Positions 16,910-25,738 are shown, numbered from the stretch's first letter. The stretch: 64,000 bases of DNA from Actinomadura syzygii (GCF_008085905.1 NZ_VSFF01000016.1:240714-304713); one strand, 5' to 3'. Numbers and translations are program-made. Notes: generated by a model not told the origin, from the letters alone.

Positions 16910-18192
16910 TGGTAGCTGGTTCGGGTTGGGGCAGGTTCGGTCACGGGCAGGAGGAAATCCAGATCGTTTGAGCCCACATGGGTGATGGACTGCCGTCCGG
17001 GCTGGACGTGCATACGGAATGTCTCGGGACCCGGCCGTCCGGCCCGGTCCCAGGTGTCCCACGCGGTCTCCACCGCGTCCCACAGTCGCAGGGGCCCGGC
17101 CTGCCGGACCGTGTAGCCGTCGCCGCCGGAGGTGAGGGTGGCGGCCGACCCGGTGGTGATGTCGATCAGGTGCATGGTGTCGCCGTCGGGGCTGGTGAGC
17201 TGCTGGGTGTTGGGGGCGGCGAGTTGGGCGAGGAACCGGCCGAAGAACGCCTCGTCGGTCGCCTCGTCCAGGCGTCCAGGCGCGTAGCGGGCCGGGCGGC
17301 CTGGGGCACTGCGGGTGAGGGCGTCCCAGTCGGCAGGGTTCCCAGGTGCGGGCCGTTCTTGAGCGCGGGCGGCCATGAACGAGATGGTGCCGGGCAGCAG
17401 CGGCCCCTCGGCGGTGCCGTCCACGGCGGTGGTGAGCAGAACCCGGGCGGAGCCGTACACCCAGCCGGACAAGGTCGCCAGGATCTTGCCGCCGGGCCGG
17501 GTCTGCGCGAGCCAGGAGACAGGGACGGCCCGGAGCGAGCAGGCGGCGACGATGCGGTCGTAAGGGGCGTGGGGCCAGTACCCGTACAAGCCGTCGGCGA
17601 CCGCCAGGTTTACGGCGTATCCGATGCCGTACAGCGCGTTCGCGGCTTGGTGAAGGCGTCGATCGTCGACCTCGATCGAGGTGATCTCGCCGTAGTCGCC
17701 GAGCCGCTCGCAGGCCAGGGCGGTGGAGTAGCCAGTACCGGTGCCGATCTCCAGCACCTTGTGCCCCTCCTCAAGGTCGGCGTCCAGCCACATCCGCAGC
17801 ACCAGCGACGGCAGCGTGGAAGAGGAGGTCGGGCCGCCGCCAGCGCGCGGGGCCGGATCGTCCCAGTCGGGCTCCTCGGCATCGAACTGGGTGATCAGCG
17901 TGGTGTCGGTATAGGCGCTGGCAAGCCACCGCTCGCGGTCGATCTGCTCGGTGACCGGCTCCCACACGGGCAGGCCCTGCTCGTCACGCCGGCCGGTGGA
18001 GGCGTAAAAGCCGGGCACGAACCGGTGCCGCGGCACCGTCTCGACCGCGCGCCGCCATCGGGAATCAGCCAGCAGCCCATGGTCGGCGAGATGCCGGGCG
18101 AGGGCGCGGCGCAGCGGTTCGGCCGCGGCATCCACATCCAGGCCGGCGTCATCCAGGCCGGCGTCGTGGTCAGTGCTGGTCATGGGTGTCAT
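16906..18192 (-). CDS. Protein-L-isoaspartate-type methyltransferase of an ATP-grasp peptide maturation system
   Basis: The 428-residue protein has an N-terminal PCMT lead (VPRHRFVPGFYAS), the SAM motif VLEIGTGTGYSTALA with ITSIEVDDR, and the characteristic YDRIVAACSLRAVPVSWLAQ and TRPGGKILATLSGWVYGSAR. It resembles the methyltransferases that accompany ATP-grasp ligases in graspetide (omega-ester peptide) clusters. These convert an Asp in the precursor to aspartimide. The ATG at 18192 overlaps the stop of the upstream fragment (ATGA), whose last 35 codons look like an ATP-grasp C-terminus. No intact ATP-grasp gene or precursor gene is visible, so this is probably an orphan. Confidence 0.82.
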   Translation of the reverse strand: MTPMTSTDHDAGLDDAGLDVDAAAEPLRRALARHLADHGLLADSRWRRAVETVPRHRFVPGFYASTGRRDEQGLPVWEPVTEQIDRERWLASAYTDTTLITQFDAEEPDWDDPAPRAGGGPTSSSTLPSLVLRMWLDADLEEGHKVLEIGTGTGYSTALACERLGDYGEITSIEVDDRRLHQAANALYGIGYAVNLAVADGLYGYWPHAPYDRIVAACSLRAVPVSWLAQTRPGGKILATLSGWVYGSARVLLTTAVDGTAEGPLLPGTISFMAARAQERPAPGNPADWDALTRSAPGRPARYAPGRLDEATDEAFFGRFLAQLAAPNTQQLTSPDGDTMHLIDITTGSAATLTSGGDGYTVRQAGPLRLWDAVETAWDTWDRAGRPGPETFRMHVQPGRQSITHVGSNDLDFLLPVTEPAPTRTSYH

Positions 18193-18819
18193 CCTGCCTG
18201 CAATACTGCGGCGAAGGCGTCGGCGATGGCGTCAGAGTCCGGCAGGAATCCCCACTGGCCGACAGCGTTGCACTCGATCCAGACGAGTTGTCCGGTGCGC
18301 CGTTCGACGCCCGGCTCGCCATGGCGGACCCACCACTCGAACGCGTCCTCAAGCTCGTCCCACAATCGCCGCTCGCCGTACTGGGTTACCATGCACACGG
18401 TCGTAGGGCGCGCTGTCCGGGAGGCCCTTCTGGCCATCTCCCACGATCACGCGGGGCGCGAACCCGGCCTTGGCGAGGTTGGCCTCGGCCTGCTCGGCGA
18501 TGCCGGCGTCGACCTCGATCGTGGTGACGTTCTTCTCGCCGACGCGCGCCGAGAGAACTGCGGCCGTGTACCCGGTCCCCGCCCCGATCTCCAGGACGCG
18601 GTCGTGGTCGCGCGGCGCCAGCAGATCCAGGCATTGAAAGGCGATACCAGGCGCGGAGATCGAGCTTGAGGCCATCCCGTCCGAAATCTGCAAGGGGTTG
18701 CCACGGCCGTCTTCGCGCTGGGTGATGATCGAAGCGTCGGAGTCCCCCACCCGGAACATCTGTCCTCTGGACTCGCCGTCCAGCGAATGCGCAATTAGGT
18801 CTAACTTTGGAGTATCCAA
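18189..18819 (-). pseudogene. Chimera of a PCMT methyltransferase with an ATP-grasp C-terminus, frameshifted
   Basis: From a TTG at 18819 (behind AAGGAG) the first part reads as a second PCMT-type methyltransferase (MFRVGDSDASIITQREDG, RVLEIGAGTGYTAAVLSA, YDRVH). At about 18390 the frame changes and the reading resumes at VTQYGERRLWDELEDAFEWW, normally found some 150 residues later in the same family. It then passes into LVWIECNAVGQWGFLPDSD, IADAF, the C-terminal end of ATP-grasp maturases. Two deletions, one internal and one joining two genes, explain this. The ATP-grasp gene that should precede the downstream methyltransferase has thus been lost. Confidence 0.7.
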
Positions 18820-18905
18820 TTGTGAGGCTCCTTCGGCGCGTGATCTCGTCGTTCCTTCATCTATCTGATGTCAAGGATCAGCAGTTGCCTACCGAATTGT
18901 GATTA

Positions 18906-19460
18906 TCAGTTCCGCTCAGGGCGCCATTCATGCTCAAGGATGGAATGGATCACCGAGTCCCGCCACGCGCCGCGTACGCGGATGTGGCCGCGGATCCGGC
19001 CCTCTTCGACCATCCCGAGCCGGGTCATCACCCGCGCCGAGGTCGCGTTGTCGGGACTGCGCGCGCCCCAAAGCCGGTGCAGGCCCAGCTCCTCGAAGCC
19101 GAGCCGCAGCAGCAGCCGGACGGTTTCCGACCCCATGCCGTGGCCCCACCGGTCAGCGCGCAGCGCGAAGCCGAGCTGGCCGCTGGACTGGCCGGGATGC
19201 TGGGCATCGACGGCGAGCCGGGCGAACCCGATCACCTCGCCACCGGCCACAGCGGCGAGTGAGTACTCGCGGCGCGGGTCCTGCTCCGCGGCCTCGATCA
19301 CACCAGTCAGTGTCTTGGCCACCTGCTCGCGGGTGCGCGGCTCGAAGGACAGGTGCTCAACCACCACCGGGTCGCCGTACACCGCCAAGATCGCGTCGAC
19401 GTCGTCAGCCGTGAACTCGCGCAGGCCCACGCCGTCCCCTGCGATCGACAAGGGATACAT
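18906..19460 (-). CDS. GNAT N-acetyltransferase, RimJ/RimL-like
   Basis: The 184-residue protein matches the RimJ/RimL type: GVGLREFTADDVDAILAVYG at the start, ALRADRWGHGMGSETVRLLL (acetyl-CoA binding Q/R-x-x-G-x-G/A equivalent) and LHRLWGARSPDNATSARVMT with RLGMVEEGRIRGH. These enzymes acetylate N-terminal or small-molecule amines. The ATG at 19460 is chosen because the family starts at this point; an upstream codon at 19511 would add 17 unrelated residues. It is divergent from the XRE regulator with 117 bp between. Confidence 0.88.
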   Translation of the reverse strand: MYPLSIAGDGVGLREFTADDVDAILAVYGDPVVVEHLSFEPRTREQVAKTLTGVIEAAEQDPRREYSLAAVAGGEVIGFARLAVDAQHPGQSSGQLGFALRADRWGHGMGSETVRLLLRLGFEELGLHRLWGARSPDNATSARVMTRLGMVEEGRIRGHIRVRGAWRDSVIHSILEHEWRPERN

Positions 19461-19577
19461 GGGCAGGAGGCTAGCGGCCAGAGTTCCGGCGGTGTTCTTC
19501 TCAGCGAACACCGGTTAAATGCGCGGGCCCCGCGCCTAGCCTGGGAGCTGTCGAGACAACCCAGGAAGGACGGGGCC

Positions 19578-20762
19578 ATGCCCGAGTCTACAAGCATCGG
19601 CACTCAGCTTCAGAAGCTCCGAAAAGAGCGCGGACTCACTCAGGAGCAACTTGCGGAAGCAGCCGAATTGTCCGTCGACGTGATCGGCAAGCTGGAGCAG
19701 GGCCGCCGAGCAACGGCGCGCATGACCACGCTTGCAAAGCTGGCCGTCAGCCTCGACGTCGAGATCTCCGCGCTCATCGACAAGCGGGACCGGCTCGGCT
19801 CCGACCGTGACGGCGGCAGCGTCCTCGCCCTGCGTGACGTGCTCACCTCCCCGTCGCTGCTGCCTGGCATGGATGCCGACGACGACGGCGAACCGACGCC
19901 GATCCACCAACTCGAACGCGCTGTCGACCAGGCGTCGACGCAGTACTGGGCGGGGAACTTTGGCGCCCTGCTCGCCACGCTACCCGGCCTGATCGGCGAG
20001 GCACGCGTTACCCACTCGGCGCTCGGTGCTCCCGCTGTGCAGTGCCTCGCCCAGACCTACGAGGTGGCCAGCTCTCTGCTGACGCAGATCGGCCGGACCG
20101 ACCTGGGCGTCATCGCTGCCGAACGCGCTGTCGCTACCGCCTACCAGAGCGAGAATCCGCTGTTGTGGGCGTGGATGCAATCCGTCTACTCGTGGGTGCT
20201 GCTCCATCAGGACCGTTACACCGATGCTGAGAACCTGCTGGTGAAGGTGGCCGAGAAGATCGAGCCGGGGTTCCGTGGCAGCGACCAGGAGGTCGCCGTA
20301 TGGGGGACGCTGCTGACAACGGCGGTCGCTCCGACGGTCGCGCAGGACCGCGATCCCGGCGAGTACCTGCGGCTGGCGGGGGCGGCGGCCGAGCGGATCG
20401 GGCGGCGAGTGCCGCTCTATCGACAGTCGTTCAGCCCGGCGAAGGTCGCGATGCAGGCGGGCTACGGCTACGCCATCCTCAAGCAGCCCGGGAAGGTCCT
20501 GGAAGCGTCGAAGAAGATCCGGCCGGGCGACCTGGAGGGCATCTCGTGGGGCGCGCACCTGATGGACGTGGCCCAGGCGCACCTGGACGCGGGGCACCGG
20601 CGGAAGGCGTCCCAGACGTTGCTGGCTGCGCGCGAGGTGAGCGAGGTGTGGTTCCGGCATCAGCGGATCGCGCGGTCGGTGACGGCCGAGATCCGCGAGC
20701 ATGAGCGTCGTCTGAGCCCGGAGACCCGCACCCTGGTGAAGGCTCTGGCCCTCGACGACTAG
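19578..20762 (+). CDS. XRE-family transcriptional regulator with helical C-terminal domain
   Basis: The 394-residue protein has an N-terminal Cro/C1 helix-turn-helix (QLQKLRKERGLTQEQLAEAA then LSVDVIGKLEQGRRATARM) and a long TPR-like helical domain. This architecture is frequent in actinomycetes next to small effector genes. The ATG at 19578 is preceded by CCAGGAAGGACGG. It lies immediately upstream of the long + strand gene run at 20.9-29.1 kb and is the most likely regulator of it. A short inverted repeat (CTAGGAC, 5 bases, GTCCTAG) spans its stop codon. Confidence 0.9.
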   Translation: MPESTSIGTQLQKLRKERGLTQEQLAEAAELSVDVIGKLEQGRRATARMTTLAKLAVSLDVEISALIDKRDRLGSDRDGGSVLALRDVLTSPSLLPGMDADDDGEPTPIHQLERAVDQASTQYWAGNFGALLATLPGLIGEARVTHSALGAPAVQCLAQTYEVASSLLTQIGRTDLGVIAAERAVATAYQSENPLLWAWMQSVYSWVLLHQDRYTDAENLLVKVAEKIEPGFRGSDQEVAVWGTLLTTAVAPTVAQDRDPGEYLRLAGAAAERIGRRVPLYRQSFSPAKVAMQAGYGYAILKQPGKVLEASKKIRPGDLEGISWGAHLMDVAQAHLDAGHRRKASQTLLAAREVSEVWFRHQRIARSVTAEIREHERRLSPETRTLVKALALDD

Positions 20763-20896
20763 GACGCCCTGTCCTAGTGGGATGGGCGGTCCTGAGTTCG
20801 GTAGGACGCCACGTCCGGGTGTGGCCGAATACGGACATGCGGATCCGGACGCCTCGCCGGTGGTACTAGTCGCTACGCGACGTAACGCTGTGTCGC
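20760..20896 (+). promoter_or_regulatory. Gap with inverted repeats before the 20.9-29.1 kb operon
   Basis: CTAGGAC/GTCCTAG (about 20760-20778) and GTCGC-TAC-GCGAC (about 20868-20880) are perfect short inverted repeats in the 134-bp gap between the XRE gene and the next gene. They could be a terminator and an operator. No clean -35/-10 pair is visible. Confidence 0.4.
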
Positions 20897-21325
20897 ATGC
20901 CACAAGCGCAGACCTCCGGCGGGCTGAGCGCGCCACTACCCATCGGGCCCGCTGTCCCTCTGGATGCCTCTGCCCTGCCGCTGAGGGCTCTTGCCCGCCG
21001 TCTCGAACAGCGCGGCTGGGGATACGAGCTCGTCGCCGACGGGGACGACACGCTGCTGCGGCTCCGGCCGCCGGGTGTCGACGTCGAGTCAGGCCGCCAC
21101 GTGGACCTTGTGATCCGCGATCGCGGTCACGGACCGTACTTCGCCTACGCCGCCGCCCCGCGGAGGCCGATCGCCCCGGTCGATGACCTCGACCGTGCGG
21201 TCCACGCGCTGGAACTCGTGCACGGCACCAAGCCGCCTCCCGCCCCGCCAGCCCTCAAGAGCCTGGCCAGAGCGGCCGCCGACCTGAGCGAACGGGACGG
21301 CGCGACCGACCCCGCCCTCCCCTGA
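20897..21325 (+). CDS. Hypothetical protein, 142 aa
   Basis: No family recognised. The central part (LRALARRLEQRGWGYELVAD then GDDTLLRLRPPG) has an amphipathic helix followed by beta-strand-like segments; both ends are Pro/Ala-rich and probably disordered. Codon use (strong GC at third positions) supports a real gene. It is the first gene after the XRE regulator and is separated from the next small gene by 86 bp. Related short proteins beginning LxxLARRLExRGW are common near XRE/DUF397 genes in actinomycetes, as also seen at 55.6 kb (LVALGTHLSARGF), which suggests a shared role. That last point is inference. Confidence 0.7.
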   Translation: MPQAQTSGGLSAPLPIGPAVPLDASALPLRALARRLEQRGWGYELVADGDDTLLRLRPPGVDVESGRHVDLVIRDRGHGPYFAYAAAPRRPIAPVDDLDRAVHALELVHGTKPPPAPPALKSLARAAADLSERDGATDPALP

Positions 21326-21411
21326 CTGCGGCGGCGGGGAGACGGTCCTCACCGGATCCTCGCCACCGTCAGACCACTCCCGCAATCGGAATCGCCACCA
21401 GGGAATTCGTC

Positions 21412-21627
21412 ATGACCGCTACGACCGTCCCCGCCGCCGAGCGGTGGAAAGCATGGCTGAGGAAAGCGCATCCGCACTGGAGCATCGTCGAAACGGACAG
21501 GCACCGCTGGTGGGCCTTTCTCGACATGGACCAGCGCGGGAAGGACGCAGTCCCCGTCCGGACCACCGACGTGAACGCCGACACGCCCCTGGAGTTGCAC
21601 GACCTGCTCGTGAAGGTCGAGTCGTGA
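21412..21627 (+). CDS. Small hypothetical protein, 71 aa
   Basis: It reads MTATTVPAAERWKAWLRKAH and continues with a Trp-rich core (HPHWSIVETDRHRWWAFLDM). No family was recognised. The TGA overlaps the GTG of the downstream methyltransferase (GTGA at 21624-21627), which supports translation of this small frame. A longer alternate frame at 21444 belongs to a spurious extension of the methyltransferase. Confidence 0.65.
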   Translation: MTATTVPAAERWKAWLRKAHPHWSIVETDRHRWWAFLDMDQRGKDAVPVRTTDVNADTPLELHDLLVKVES

Positions 21628-22499
21628 CCACGCCCGATCTCCCAGACGATTTCCCGCCTGGTCTCGCCTTGGACTTCGGTCAGGTGTCACGAGCCGGCGT
21701 CTACAACGATCTTCTCGGCGGCAAGAGCGCGACGGCCGCCGACCGGGAGACTGCCCAGGCGATCACCGCGGCCTCGCCGGACGCACCGGCGGTGGCGCGC
21801 GAGAACTTCCGCTTCGCCGGTCGCGCCGCATCGTGGGCCGTCCGCCGATTCGGTATCCGGCAGGTCTTCGACATCGGTGTCGGAATCGTGGACGATGTGC
21901 CGCTGGACTCGGTGGAGAGCTGCGTCCGCGCCGTCGCCCCCGACGCCACGGTGCTCGCCTTCGACAACGACCCCGTCGTCCTTGTCCATGCGCGGGCGCT
22001 CCGCCGCGGGTACGGCGGTGTGCTCCGCGGGGACGTCCGCGACCTCGACACGATCTTCCAGAACCCCGGCCTGGCCCATCCCGATCTGGTCGGCCGCATC
22101 GACCTGAGCCAGCCTGCGGTCGTCGTCTTAGCCGCCGTCCTGCATTTCGTCGAGGACCCGGCCGCCGTGATGGCGGGGCTGCGGGAGCGTCTTGCTCCCG
22201 GCAGTGTCGCCATCGTCTCGCACGCGACCACCTCGCACACCGGCGAGGACCGCGTCGGCGCGATGACGGCGGCGTACGAGCGCGGCGCCAGCTCGATCGT
22301 CTTCCGGCCCGAGGAGGAGATAGCGGCCCTCGCGGACGGGTGGGAGATCGTGCGTCCGCCCGGCCTGGTCCCCGTGCAGGGCTGGTCGGTCGACGGCACC
22401 TATCACGGCGAGCCGTACGAGACGGTCCGCGTCGTCGGCATGGCCGCCGTTCTCCCCGGAGCCTCCGCGACGGTGGAGGTGGCGCGTGGCGTGGGATGA
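21624..22499 (+). CDS. DUF574-type SAM-dependent methyltransferase (first of two)
   Basis: The 291-residue protein carries the family lead GVYNDLLGGKSATAADRETA, the modified SAM motif QVFDIGVGIV and VLAFDNDPVVLVHARAL, and a late RPPGLVPVQGW. Members of this actinomycete family (SAM-dependent methyltransferase, DUF574) are numerous and their substrates unknown. The GTG start overlaps the previous stop; the gene's own stop overlaps the next start by 14 bases. Its glycine motif (DIGVGI) departs from the classical D-x-G-x-G-x-G less strongly than usual, so SAM binding is plausible but not certain. Confidence 0.85.
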   Translation: MTTPDLPDDFPPGLALDFGQVSRAGVYNDLLGGKSATAADRETAQAITAASPDAPAVARENFRFAGRAASWAVRRFGIRQVFDIGVGIVDDVPLDSVESCVRAVAPDATVLAFDNDPVVLVHARALRRGYGGVLRGDVRDLDTIFQNPGLAHPDLVGRIDLSQPAVVVLAAVLHFVEDPAAVMAGLRERLAPGSVAIVSHATTSHTGEDRVGAMTAAYERGASSIVFRPEEEIAALADGWEIVRPPGLVPVQGWSVDGTYHGEPYETVRVVGMAAVLPGASATVEVARGVG

Positions 22500-23301
22500 G
22501 GCGCCCGCCGTCTCCAGCACCGACAAGATCAACACGGGAGTGCCGAACTCCGCTCGGATGTGGGAGCACTGGCAGGGCGGCAAGGAGACCTATGCGGTGG
22601 ACCGCGAGGCCGGGGACAAGGTCGCTGAGATCTTGCCGGAGATGCTCCAGGCGGTCCTCCACCATCGGGCGTTCCTCGACCGAGCCGTCCGGTACCTGGC
22701 CGCTGATGCGGGGATCGGGCAATTCCTCGACGTCGGCGTGGGCCTGCCCACCCTCGACAACACCCACGAGATCGCGCAGCGCGTCACACCCGACGCCCGC
22801 GTCGTCTACATCGATGACGACGCCCTGGTCCTGTCCCACGCCCGTGCCCTCCTCCCAAGCCGCCCGGAAGGGGTCTGCGAGGTCGTCGACGCCGACGCCC
22901 GCGACGTCCACATCGTCCTGCGCGAGGCCGCGCGGACGCTCGACTTCGCCCGCCCGGTCGGACTGCTGCTGCTGGACGTCCTGAACTACATCGTCGACGA
23001 CGCCGAAGCACGAGGGACGGTGAAAGGGCTGGTCGCTGCGCTGGCACCGGGCAGCCACGTCGTGATCGCCCACCCGACCGCCGAGCTGGACGGCGACCGG
23101 GTGCACCAGGCCATGCGGGCCGTGATGGAAATGGGCGGGGCCCCCGTGACCGCCCGCACCCTGCAGCAGATCGAGGGTTTCTTCGAGGGCCTGGAGCTGC
23201 TGGACCCCGGTGTCGTGTCCTGCTCGCACTGGCGGCCCGAACCGTGGCCGCGGCCCCGAGCGCCTGTCCTCCAGCTCTGCGGCGTCGCCCGCAAGACCTA
23301 G
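22486..23301 (+). CDS. DUF574-type SAM-dependent methyltransferase (second)
   Basis: The 271-residue protein has the canonical lead SARMWEHWQGGKETYAVDRE, motif FLDVGVGLPTLDNTHE, VVYIDDDALVLSHARALL and the C-terminal LLDPGVVSCSHWRPE found in nearly all members. It starts with GTG inside the end of the preceding paralogue (14-base overlap), so the two are translated together and may act as a pair. The two paralogues are clearly different in sequence, so this is not a recent duplication. A third member is at 49.4 kb. Confidence 0.9.
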   Translation: MAWDEAPAVSSTDKINTGVPNSARMWEHWQGGKETYAVDREAGDKVAEILPEMLQAVLHHRAFLDRAVRYLAADAGIGQFLDVGVGLPTLDNTHEIAQRVTPDARVVYIDDDALVLSHARALLPSRPEGVCEVVDADARDVHIVLREAARTLDFARPVGLLLLDVLNYIVDDAEARGTVKGLVAALAPGSHVVIAHPTAELDGDRVHQAMRAVMEMGGAPVTARTLQQIEGFFEGLELLDPGVVSCSHWRPEPWPRPRAPVLQLCGVARKT

Positions 23302-23377
23302 CGCGCGCCTTCGCTGCCGCTGCCGCGATTCCTTGACCACCGATGACTCCCCCGATGCCTCCCCGGAAACGAGCACG

Positions 23378-24325
23378 ATGACCCGCTCTCCCCTGCCCGC
23401 GGCCGTTCCCGCGGCCGCCGACGACACCCTCCGGATCGCCTCGGTCAACTGGCACTACGGCGGGCTCGATGACGACGGGTCGGACGTGCGCTGGCGCCAG
23501 ACCGTTGATGTGCTCGGCGAGGTCGGCGCGCAGGTGGTGTTGTGCCAGGAGTTCGGGGTGGCGCAACCGGCGCTGCGGCAGTCCCGGCACGTGCAGCGCA
23601 CCGCCAACGCCCTCGGCTCGGAGGCGGTGCTGGGCCCGGTGCCTCCCGGTGCCCGCTCGGCCCTGCACACCGCGATCCTGGTCGACACGCGCACCACCGG
23701 GGTGAGCATCGAGGCCGAGGTCCCCTACACCCACACGCGGTTCGGTGGAACCCAGCACGAATCTTGGTGCGGCGTTCAGCTCCGCCTCCCCGGCCTGGAG
23801 GACCTGGACCAGGACCTGGATTGCTACAGCGTGCATCTTCCGGCGCGTTCGGCGGTGGAGCAGCTCTCCCAAGCCCAGACGCTCGCCGCCCTGCTCACCG
23901 CCCCCGAGCGGCTCGTCCTGGTCGGGGGCGACTTCAACGGCTACCCGCGCGGCGGCCCGGCCGTCACCGCCGATGAATTGGAGCGCCTGCCGCCGCACCT
24001 GCGCGTGACCCGGTGCCGGGAAGGCGCGGACGGCGCTCTCGAAGCCAACTACGACGTCGATGATGTGTTCGGCCGAGCCGGGCTTTTCGACCTGGCCTTC
24101 AGCCTGCCCGCCGAACTGCGCAACCCGCCCGAGTTGCGGGCGACCGGCCGCGGCGGGGCCCGCGTCGACCGGCTCTACGCCTCGCCGGAGGTGGCCGGGG
24201 CCGCCACCGGTTACTGGCAGGTGCGCGTCGGTAGCGACCACGACGCGGTGGTCTTCGACGTCAACCTGGCCGCCCTTCGCCGGATCGTCTCCTCGCGCGC
24301 AGGGATGCGGGAAGGCGGGCGATGA
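23378..24325 (+). CDS. Endonuclease/exonuclease/phosphatase (EEP) family protein, first copy
   Basis: The 315-residue protein shows the EEP catalytic pattern: IASVNWHYGGLD (Asn), VVLCQEFG (metal-binding Glu), CYSVHLPARS (His), LVGGDFNGYPRG (D-x-N) and a C-terminal GSDHDAVVF. Families with this fold cleave DNA or RNA, phosphoinositides, sphingomyelin or nucleotide phosphates; no signal peptide is present, so it is cytoplasmic. ATG at 23378 is the first start compatible with the fold. Its TGA overlaps the ATG of the HAD-like gene. The second EEP protein two genes downstream is distantly related and shares the HYGGLD/HAGGLD lead. Confidence 0.85.
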   Translation: MTRSPLPAAVPAAADDTLRIASVNWHYGGLDDDGSDVRWRQTVDVLGEVGAQVVLCQEFGVAQPALRQSRHVQRTANALGSEAVLGPVPPGARSALHTAILVDTRTTGVSIEAEVPYTHTRFGGTQHESWCGVQLRLPGLEDLDQDLDCYSVHLPARSAVEQLSQAQTLAALLTAPERLVLVGGDFNGYPRGGPAVTADELERLPPHLRVTRCREGADGALEANYDVDDVFGRAGLFDLAFSLPAELRNPPELRATGRGGARVDRLYASPEVAGAATGYWQVRVGSDHDAVVFDVNLAALRRIVSSRAGMREGGR

Positions 24326-24861
24326 CCGCGCGTCGGGCCCAGTGGCATGCCCGCGGGTACGGCGGCCCCATCACCCACGTCGCCCTGGACTACGGCCTCA
24401 CGCTGACCAGCAGCCTCGACCCCGTCGACCTGATGACGGGCATGCGGCCGGTCACCCCCCAGGCCAAGGCCGCCGTCCGGGCGCTGGACGAGGTCGGCGT
24501 CACCCTGGCGCTGGTCTCCGAAACCGGGCCCGGCCGTGACCGGCGCCCCGCCCTCCGCGCCGCCGGACTCGACGCCCTCTTCGAGGGCCGGGTCTACCTC
24601 TCTCACGAGCTGGGCCTGACCAAGGCCAGCCGCCTGTTCTACCGGCACGTGCTGGACGACCTCGGAATCCAGCCTGGCGAGCTGCTGGTCTGCGGCAACA
24701 ACCTGCGCACCGACGTCGCTGTCCCAGCACGTCTACGCATCCGCGCCGTCCTGCTCGGGTCTCAAACGGCCCGCTACAAACTGCCCCCGAACACGACCTT
24801 GATCACCCGTATCGGCGACCTACCCGACCTGCTCACCGGAAAGCGAACCCTTCATGCCTGA
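24322..24861 (+). CDS. HAD-like protein with altered nucleophile motif
   Basis: The 179-residue protein resembles the core HAD hydrolase fold: motif I VALDYGLTLTSS, motif II LALVSETG, the lysine region LGLTKASRLFYRHVLDDLGI and motif IV LVCGNNLRTDV. In phosphatases motif I is D-x-D-x-T; here the second Asp is Gly (D-Y-G-L-T), so the acid/base residue is missing and activity may be altered or lost. It starts inside the previous stop (ATGA at 24322-24325) and overlaps the next gene by 8 bases. The flanking EEP genes suggest a joint role in processing one phosphorylated substrate, which is inference. Confidence 0.75.
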   Translation: MTARRAQWHARGYGGPITHVALDYGLTLTSSLDPVDLMTGMRPVTPQAKAAVRALDEVGVTLALVSETGPGRDRRPALRAAGLDALFEGRVYLSHELGLTKASRLFYRHVLDDLGIQPGELLVCGNNLRTDVAVPARLRIRAVLLGSQTARYKLPPNTTLITRIGDLPDLLTGKRTLHA

Positions 24862-25672
24862 CGAGCCCACCACCCTCCGCGTCGCCACCTACAACCTGCA
24901 CGCCGGGGGCCTGGACGGCGACGACCCCGAGCACTTCAGCCGCGACGACTCCCGCCTCCGCCGACAGGTCGAGCTGCTCGCCTCGCTCAACCTGGACCTC
25001 ATCGGGCTGCAAGACGCCTCCTGGGGCATGTTCGGTGACAACCGCCTGGACAACGTGGCCGCCGACCTCGGGATGTCCTGGAGGTTCCTGGGCCGCTCCA
25101 ACTTCTACGGTTGCAACCTCGCCACGCTGATCCGCAGGGGCGACAAGATCAGCGTCGGGGACAGGGACGTCACCCACCTGACCGGGCCGCCGTTCGCCCA
25201 CGGCCTCACCCATGTCACCCTCACCATCGCCGGGCATCCCCGCCCCGTGCATGTGTTGGTCGGGCACTGCGCCCCCTCCAGCGCCACCATCCGGCTGGCC
25301 GAAGCCGAAACGGCCACGGCCCACCGGCACGACGACCTGATCTACCTCGCCGACTTCAACGCGGCCGCCGTGGACGACGACCCCGACACCACCGGGATCG
25401 ACAACGCCACGGCTGGGAGCAAGCTCGACAAACGCCCCGCCGAGACGCTCGCCGCCGCCGGATTCCACGACGTCGGCCACATCGTCGGCGACCCCACCCC
25501 GACCACGGGGCACCGCGCCCCGAACCAGGACGACGGCGCGCTCGCGCTCCGCAGCGACCGGATCTACACGACGCTGCCCACCAAGACGATCACCGGGTAC
25601 GGCGTCGAACTCGGCGGCGACGCGCTGTCCGACCACCGGATCGTCTGGGCCGAATTCACCCTCGGCGGATAG
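24854..25672 (+). CDS. Endonuclease/exonuclease/phosphatase (EEP) family protein, second copy
   Basis: The 272-residue protein has the EEP motifs VATYNLHAGGLD (Asn), DLIGLQDASWG, VLVGHCAPSS (His), IYLADFNAAAVD (D-x-N) and LSDHRIVWAEF. The metal-binding Glu of the Q-E motif is Asp here (LQDAS), a conservative change that may still bind metal. No signal peptide was seen. It overlaps the HAD-like gene by 8 bases and is followed by a 66-bp gap before the membrane protease gene. Together with the first EEP protein it brackets the HAD-like gene. Confidence 0.85.
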   Translation: MPDEPTTLRVATYNLHAGGLDGDDPEHFSRDDSRLRRQVELLASLNLDLIGLQDASWGMFGDNRLDNVAADLGMSWRFLGRSNFYGCNLATLIRRGDKISVGDRDVTHLTGPPFAHGLTHVTLTIAGHPRPVHVLVGHCAPSSATIRLAEAETATAHRHDDLIYLADFNAAAVDDDPDTTGIDNATAGSKLDKRPAETLAAAGFHDVGHIVGDPTPTTGHRAPNQDDGALALRSDRIYTTLPTKTITGYGVELGGDALSDHRIVWAEFTLGG

Positions 25673-25738
25673 CCCCCGGCCGCGTCCCCGGCCAGCCGCG
25701 TCCCCGTCCATCTACCTCACACGAAAGCCCCCTTACCG

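Noticed and set aside
16978..18669. 563-codon + frame opposite the methyltransferase
   Set aside because: The minus strand carries canonical SAM motifs; the + frame has no recognisable domain and spans a known gene fragment.
21763..23448. 561-codon minus frame over the two DUF574 genes
   Set aside because: The + strand has two clear methyltransferases with overlapping starts; the minus frame is a shadow.
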